A stretch of DNA of 15,444 bases, taken from NCBI GenBank assembly GCA_964508025.1, contig CAZDSF010000082.1, positions 1-15,444 of the forward strand, read 5' to 3'. The notes below the pieces were generated by a model. That model was not told the origin of the DNA. It did no database searches and saw only the letters and a list, made by a program, of their open reading frames with translations. Below, piece by piece: positions 12,133-15,444 of the stretch. Source of the DNA: JAAZNO01 sp964508025 (GTDB taxonomy: Bacteria > Chloroflexota > Anaerolineae > B4-G1 > SLSP01). The translations under genes and the position numbers were made by a program. How positions within the stretch are numbered: position 1 is the stretch's first letter; every line of letters starts with the position of its first letter.

Positions 12133-13755
12133 TTATGCGCCAAACGGAAGTTGGCGCAATACCAGCCCTTCGTGCGGGCGCAGTGCTAATGCGGCAAGGT
12201 TTACCCTCCCGCAGCGGCGCATATCTGTTGCCACGGCGATCTCTGCCTGTGGCGCCGCCGCGCTCAGGTCAAGCGCGTGTGTTCCTTCACCAAAGTTGAG
12301 TACGATGAGGAAACTATCGCTGCCGGGGGCGGTGCGCGTGTAGGCGTACACATCCGCGGCGCCGGTCTCGACGGTGGCATAATCGCCTACTGCGAGCGCA
12401 GGTTTGGCGCAGCGCAACGCGATCAGCGCGCGGAAGAGCGCGAGCAGGGAATGGGGGTCGCATTCCTGCGCCGCGACGTTGTTTTTTGCGTAGTCATTCG
12501 CTACTGGCAACCAGGGTGTTGCCTCTGGCGCGGTGAAGCCCGCGTTAGGGGAGGCATTCCACTGCATGGGTGTGCGTTCCGGATCGCGGCCCAGCACATC
12601 CGCGAGTTCCGGTTGGCGCACGGCGGGCGGATCCTGGACGAATTCCGACGGGATGGGCGCGTTTTCCATGCCGATCTCGTCGCCATAGTAGCAGGTGGGC
12701 GTGCCGCGTAACGTGAGTAGCAGCATTTGCGCTACGCGCGTCTGCGCGCCGCCTATCCGGCTGGCGATGCGGGGTTGATCGTGATTGCCCAGGACGTAGT
12801 TGGGCCAACCGCCTGCCGGTACACCCGCCTCGTAGAACTCGACAGCAGCACGCACCGCGGCGGCAGTCCAGGGCGCGCGGATGAGATCGAAGTTGAAGGG
12901 CAGATGGCATTCGTCGAGCGCGTCGCCGTAGTATTGCAGGTATTCGCCCGTGAGCCACGTCTCGCCGATGAGCACTCGGTCTCCAGGGTAGCTATCCAGC
13001 AGGCGGCGCATGGCGCGGACGATCTCGTGGACTTCTGGCTGGTTGCGCGAGTAGACGGGGCTGAGGCTATCGGCGGGGTTGATGCCGTCCCAATCGGGAT
13101 TAGGGGGGTTATCGCGCAGAGCGGCGTCCTTGATCATCATGGTGATGACATCCACGCGGAAGCCGTCCACGCCTTTGTCGAGCCAGAAACGCATCACGTC
13201 GAGCATTGCCGCGAGCACCTCCGGGTTACGGTAGTTGAGCTCCGGTTGGTGGGGATCGAACTGGTGCAGGTAGTATTGGCCCGTTTGTGAATCGAGCGTC
13301 CACGCGGGGCCGCCGAAAGCGCCGCGCCAGTTGTTGGGCAGACTGCCATCGGGCCGGGGATCGCGCCAAAAGTACCAGTCGCGCTTGGGATTATCGCGGC
13401 TGCTGCGGGATTCGAGGAACCAGGGATGCGCATCGGAGGTGTGATTCGGCACGAGATCGAGAATCACCCGCAGACCGCGCGCGTGAGCTGCTTCCAGCAG
13501 CCGGTCAAAATCTGCCATCGTTCCAAACAGAGGATGGATGCCCGTATAGTCGGCCACATCGTAGCCGAAATCGTGCATGGGCGAGGGGTAGATGGGTGAG
13601 ATCCAAATCGCATCCACGCCCAGGCTGTGAACGTAATCCAGCCGTTGTAGGATGCCGGGCAGATCGCCCACGCCATCGCTGTTGCTATCCTGAAACGAGC
13701 GCGGGTAAATCTGGTAGATGACGCCGCTTTGCCACCAGGGGATGTGAAATGTCAT
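12133..13755 (-). CDS. GH13 alpha-glucosidase, probably oligo-1,6-glucosidase type
   Basis: A 540-residue (beta/alpha)8-barrel glycosidase without a signal peptide, so it acts in the cytoplasm, removing glucose from imported oligosaccharides. GH13 regions are all present: region I DLVPNHTS (100-107), QPELN (170-174), region II GFRVDVITMM (198-207) with nucleophile Asp202, region III IGETW (263-267) with acid/base Glu265, and region IV VLGNHDQPR (321-329) with Asp326. QIYPRSFQDSNSDGVGDLPGI (15-35) is typical of alpha-glucosidases. Val203 directly after the nucleophile is the residue found in alpha-1,6-active members (isomaltase, oligo-1,6-glucosidase); maltases have Thr or Ala there. A trehalose-hydrolase or general alpha-glucosidase role remains possible. 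The ATG at 13755 has GGAGG five bases upstream. The gene stands alone and converges on L25. Confidence 0.93.
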   Translation of the reverse strand: MTFHIPWWQSGVIYQIYPRSFQDSNSDGVGDLPGILQRLDYVHSLGVDAIWISPIYPSPMHDFGYDVADYTGIHPLFGTMADFDRLLEAAHARGLRVILDLVPNHTSDAHPWFLESRSSRDNPKRDWYFWRDPRPDGSLPNNWRGAFGGPAWTLDSQTGQYYLHQFDPHQPELNYRNPEVLAAMLDVMRFWLDKGVDGFRVDVITMMIKDAALRDNPPNPDWDGINPADSLSPVYSRNQPEVHEIVRAMRRLLDSYPGDRVLIGETWLTGEYLQYYGDALDECHLPFNFDLIRAPWTAAAVRAAVEFYEAGVPAGGWPNYVLGNHDQPRIASRIGGAQTRVAQMLLLTLRGTPTCYYGDEIGMENAPIPSEFVQDPPAVRQPELADVLGRDPERTPMQWNASPNAGFTAPEATPWLPVANDYAKNNVAAQECDPHSLLALFRALIALRCAKPALAVGDYATVETGAADVYAYTRTAPGSDSFLIVLNFGEGTHALDLSAAAPQAEIAVATDMRRCGRVNLAALALRPHEGLVLRQLPFGA

Positions 13756-13798
13756 GGTCGCCTCCGCAATCGTGAATGGAAAATCATGAACCGTTTGT

Positions 13799-13826
13799 AT
13801 TGTAGCCACAGCCGCCGAAAAAACAA
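13799..13826 (-). promoter_or_regulatory. Probable promoter of the GH13 glucosidase gene
   Basis: On the minus strand TTGTTT (13826-13821) and TACAAT (13804-13799) are separated by 16 bases. The start would be near 13792, about 37 bases before the ATG at 13755. The -10 is good and the -35 weak. No repressor site was recognised. Confidence 0.55.
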
Positions 13827-13881
13827 CTGCATCTGCTGGCGCATTGGCGGGAGCTCGCCGTTACCTTTTTGTGTAACTTTG

Positions 13882-13890
13882 TGGTAAGAT
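13882..13890 (+). promoter_or_regulatory. Candidate extended -10 promoter of the membrane protein gene at 13939
   Basis: TGGTAAGAT (13882-13890) fits the extended -10 form TGnTAnnnT. Only a poor -35 (TTACCT, 13861-13866) lies upstream. The start would be near 13897, leaving about 42 bases before the ATG. It stands divergent to the glucosidase promoter. Confidence 0.45.
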
Positions 13891-13938
13891 GGAAGTGTGA
13901 CGCGCGTTTTTGAAATCGGAGCGCTCATTGAGGAACCC

Positions 13939-14406
13939 ATGCATACGACTGCTGTTGCCATCAAACGCCCGTTATCGGTGTGGATCATTACGTTGTGGAA
14001 CATTCTTTTCGCTGGCATAATTCCGCTGCTTGTGACGTTGAGTGTGCTCACGCTGGATGCTCAGGCCATGGGCGCGCAGCTGCCAATCCCGGCGGTGCTA
14101 TTCTCGTTGGCGTTGGCGCTCGGTATGCTGGTGTTGAGCGCCGGGGCCTGGCTGGGCAGAGAATGGGGCCGACGGGGGATGTTGGCGCTGGTCGTGGTGC
14201 ATTATGGCGGCTTCGCCTATCGCAATCTGGTGTTGGGGCTGGAATACGGCGCGGAAAGGCGTATCTTTTTTGCGCGGGTGATCTTGGGCCTGTTGTGGAT
14301 TGGAATGACTTTCCTTTATATGTTACACGCCAGGGTTGACGCTTTCTTTCGCGCGCGGCGCGATGTGGGGGTAGCTGCCGAGACCTGTCGCCCAAGATCG
14401 CAGTGA
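13939..14406 (+). CDS. Small four-helix membrane protein, function unknown
   Basis: No family recognised. From the ATG at 13939 the product has 155 residues: a short N-terminus with KRP, likely transmembrane helices at about 11-37, 50-72, 80-98 and 111-130, and a basic C-terminal tail (HARVDAFFRARRD) that is probably cytoplasmic. The sequence KRPLSVWIITLWN at 9-21 resembles the opening of many small bacterial membrane proteins of unknown role. The ATG at 13939 is preceded by TTGAGGA; an in-frame GTG at 13897 would add 14 residues, but it sits at the predicted transcription start and is less likely. It is unrelated in sequence to the other small membrane protein at 10699, though similar in size and topology. 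Confidence 0.75.
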   Translation: MHTTAVAIKRPLSVWIITLWNILFAGIIPLLVTLSVLTLDAQAMGAQLPIPAVLFSLALALGMLVLSAGAWLGREWGRRGMLALVVVHYGGFAYRNLVLGLEYGAERRIFFARVILGLLWIGMTFLYMLHARVDAFFRARRDVGVAAETCRPRSQ

Positions 14407-14417
14407 TTCGTGAAACG

Positions 14418-14426
14418 TGGTACAAT
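14418..14426 (+). promoter_or_regulatory. Candidate extended -10 promoter of lepA
   Basis: TGGTACAAT (14418-14426) fits an extended -10 element, placed 12 bases after the stop of the preceding gene. No good -35 is seen at the right distance. The start would be near 14433, about 50 bases before the lepA ATG, through an A-rich leader. Read-through from 13882 is an alternative. Confidence 0.5.
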
Positions 14427-14483
14427 TGGAAGCTGATTTATCAATGGCACCTATAAAAAATACATGGAAGGAAGAGTTGATCC

Positions 14484-15444
14484 ATGGATCCTTCGCGGAT
14501 TCGGAATTTTAGCATTATTGCGCACATAGATCACGGCAAATCCACGTTAGCGGATCGGTTGCTGGAAGTGACGGGCACACTAGATGCGCGGCAGATGTCG
14601 TCGCAGTCGCAGGTGCTTGATAGCATGGATCTGGAGCAGGAGAAAGGCGTCACCATCAAGGCGTCGGCAGTGCAGATGCGTTGGCAGGCTGCCGATGGCG
14701 AGACTTACGAGCTCAACCTCATTGATACGCCTGGGCACGTGGACTTCGGCTACGAGGTGAGCCGGGCGCTGGCGGCATGCGAGGGCGCGCTGCTGGTGGT
14801 GGATGCGACGCAGGGCATCGAGGCGCAGACGTTGGCGAATCTCTACCTGGCGCTGGAAAACGATCTGGAGATCATCCCGGTCATCAACAAGATTGATCTG
14901 GTAACAGCGCAGGTCGAAGCGGTCTCAACCGAGGTGGCGGAGCTGCTCGGTGTGCCGTTGACTGATGTGGTCGCCGTTTCGGGGAAGGAAGGCACCAACG
15001 TGCCCGCACTGTTGCAGGCGATTGTGGATCGCGTCCCGCCGCCAACCACAGCGGATGCGGAGGCGCCGTTGCAAGCGTTAATCTTCGATTCCCACTATGA
15101 TCCTTACAAGGGTGTGATCGCTTATGTGCGCCTCTATACCGGGCGTGTGGATCGGAACACGTCGCTGTTGCTGATGGCAACCGGCGCGAAGACGGAGCCA
15201 GTGGAAGTGGGCGTGTTCACACCGGGGATGATGCCCGTAGCGGAGCTTTCGGCGGGTGAGGTGGGGTACATCGCCACCGGGCTGAAGTCTGTGCGCGAAG
15301 CGCGGGTGGGCGATACGATCACCGATATCAAGCGCCCCGCGGCGGCGCCATTGGCAGGCTACCGCCCTGCCAAGCCGATGGTTTTCGCCAGCCTGTATCC
15401 TTCGGAGGCGGATGATTATGCCAGCCTGCGGGATGCGCTGGAGA
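14484..15444 (+). CDS. lepA: Elongation factor 4 (LepA) translation GTPase, 3' end outside window
   Basis: LepA binds the ribosome and uses GTP to help translation under stress or during initiation. The frame is open to the window end: 320 residues of about 600 are present. The G domain carries G1 AHIDHGKST (13-21), the switch I segment MDLEQEKGVTIKA (48-60), G3 DTPGHVDF (81-88) and G4 NKIDL (135-139). G5 is SGK (166-168) where SAK is usual. YEVSRALAACEGALLVVDATQGIEAQTLAN (90-119) is typical of LepA. Domain II follows with ALIFDSHYDPYKGVIAYVRLYTG (198-220), GVFTP (243-247), GEVGYIATGLKSV (258-270) and ARVGDTIT (273-280), and the next domain starts with KPMVFASLYP. These features separate it from EF-G and TypA. 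GGAAGGAAGAG lies upstream of the ATG. Confidence 0.96.
   Translation, partial: MDPSRIRNFSIIAHIDHGKSTLADRLLEVTGTLDARQMSSQSQVLDSMDLEQEKGVTIKASAVQMRWQAADGETYELNLIDTPGHVDFGYEVSRALAACEGALLVVDATQGIEAQTLANLYLALENDLEIIPVINKIDLVTAQVEAVSTEVAELLGVPLTDVVAVSGKEGTNVPALLQAIVDRVPPPTTADAEAPLQALIFDSHYDPYKGVIAYVRLYTGRVDRNTSLLLMATGAKTEPVEVGVFTPGMMPVAELSAGEVGYIATGLKSVREARVGDTITDIKRPAAAPLAGYRPAKPMVFASLYPSEADDYASLRDALE

Noticed and set aside
11322..12143. Open minus-strand frame of 273 codons over L25
   Set aside because: It is antisense to a well-conserved ribosomal protein and crosses its terminator; the composition is His/Arg-rich.
13756..13809. 18-residue N-terminal extension of the GH13 glucosidase
   Set aside because: It would start upstream at the promoter region, has no ribosome site and no family similarity; the ATG at 13755 has GGAGG at proper spacing.
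13897..13938. GTG start giving 14 more residues on the membrane protein at 13939
   Set aside because: The GTG coincides with the predicted transcription start and lacks a ribosome site, unlike the ATG at 13939 preceded by GAGGA.
1..15444. Search for tRNA, CRISPR repeats, insertion sequences, toxin-antitoxin pairs and defence operons
   Set aside because: No cloverleaf with anticodon arm, no spaced direct repeats, no transposase or terminal repeats, and no defence protein family were recognised. The GIY-YIG/Nudix gene was considered as a defence effector but its neighbours are metabolic.

Overview
The window is about 15.4 kb of GC-rich, densely coding bacterial chromosome. The gene content suggests a free-living heterotroph, and my best guess is Chloroflexota (Anaerolineae-like). 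That guess rests on protein style: a long CTC-type L25, a YegD-type Hsp70 in a metabolic operon, a livKHMGF cluster with enlarged permeases, a lipoprotein-anchored binding protein and sigma70-type promoters. There is no 16S rRNA or other decisive marker. No tRNA, CRISPR array, insertion sequence or prophage gene was seen.

Layout. (1) 1-848: the 3' end of an FtsK/SpoIIIE-type DNA translocase gene and a small two-helix membrane protein, closed by a strong hairpin terminator (897-935). (2) 990-5021: from one clear sigma70 promoter, a tight three-gene plus-strand operon. It encodes a GIY-YIG / zinc-ribbon / Nudix fusion protein, a YegD-like Hsp70 with an unusual C-terminal beta-type domain, and malic enzyme. 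(3) 5041-5076: a perfect palindrome that probably terminates transcription from both sides, since the operon converges on the next one. (4) 5089-10448, minus strand: a complete high-affinity branched-chain amino-acid (or related amide) ABC transporter, livK-livH-livM-livG-livF. It has its own promoter, a structured leader and a hairpin between livK and livH. (5) 10601-10658: back-to-back promoters whose -35 boxes form a perfect 12-bp palindrome. They serve the liv operon leftwards and a small four-helix membrane protein (10699-11085) rightwards. (6) 11210-12017: ribosomal protein L25 with a promoter and a structured leader containing a terminator-like hairpin. (7) 12133-13755, minus strand: a cytoplasmic GH13 alpha-glucosidase, probably of the oligo-1,6-glucosidase type. 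(8) 13939-14406: another small four-helix membrane protein. (9) 14484-end: the N-terminal two thirds or so of the translation GTPase LepA (EF4).

How the parts work together: most of the window is household or nutritional function. It covers uptake of amino acids (liv), use of imported oligosaccharides (GH13), pyruvate/NAD(P)H supply from malate, and translation (L25, LepA). The least conventional part is the 1052-5021 operon, where two multi-domain proteins with unusual architectures are translationally coupled and sit upstream of malic enzyme. The most interesting regulatory DNA is the divergent promoter palindrome and the liv leader. I did not find convincing evidence of a wholly new defence or mobile system.
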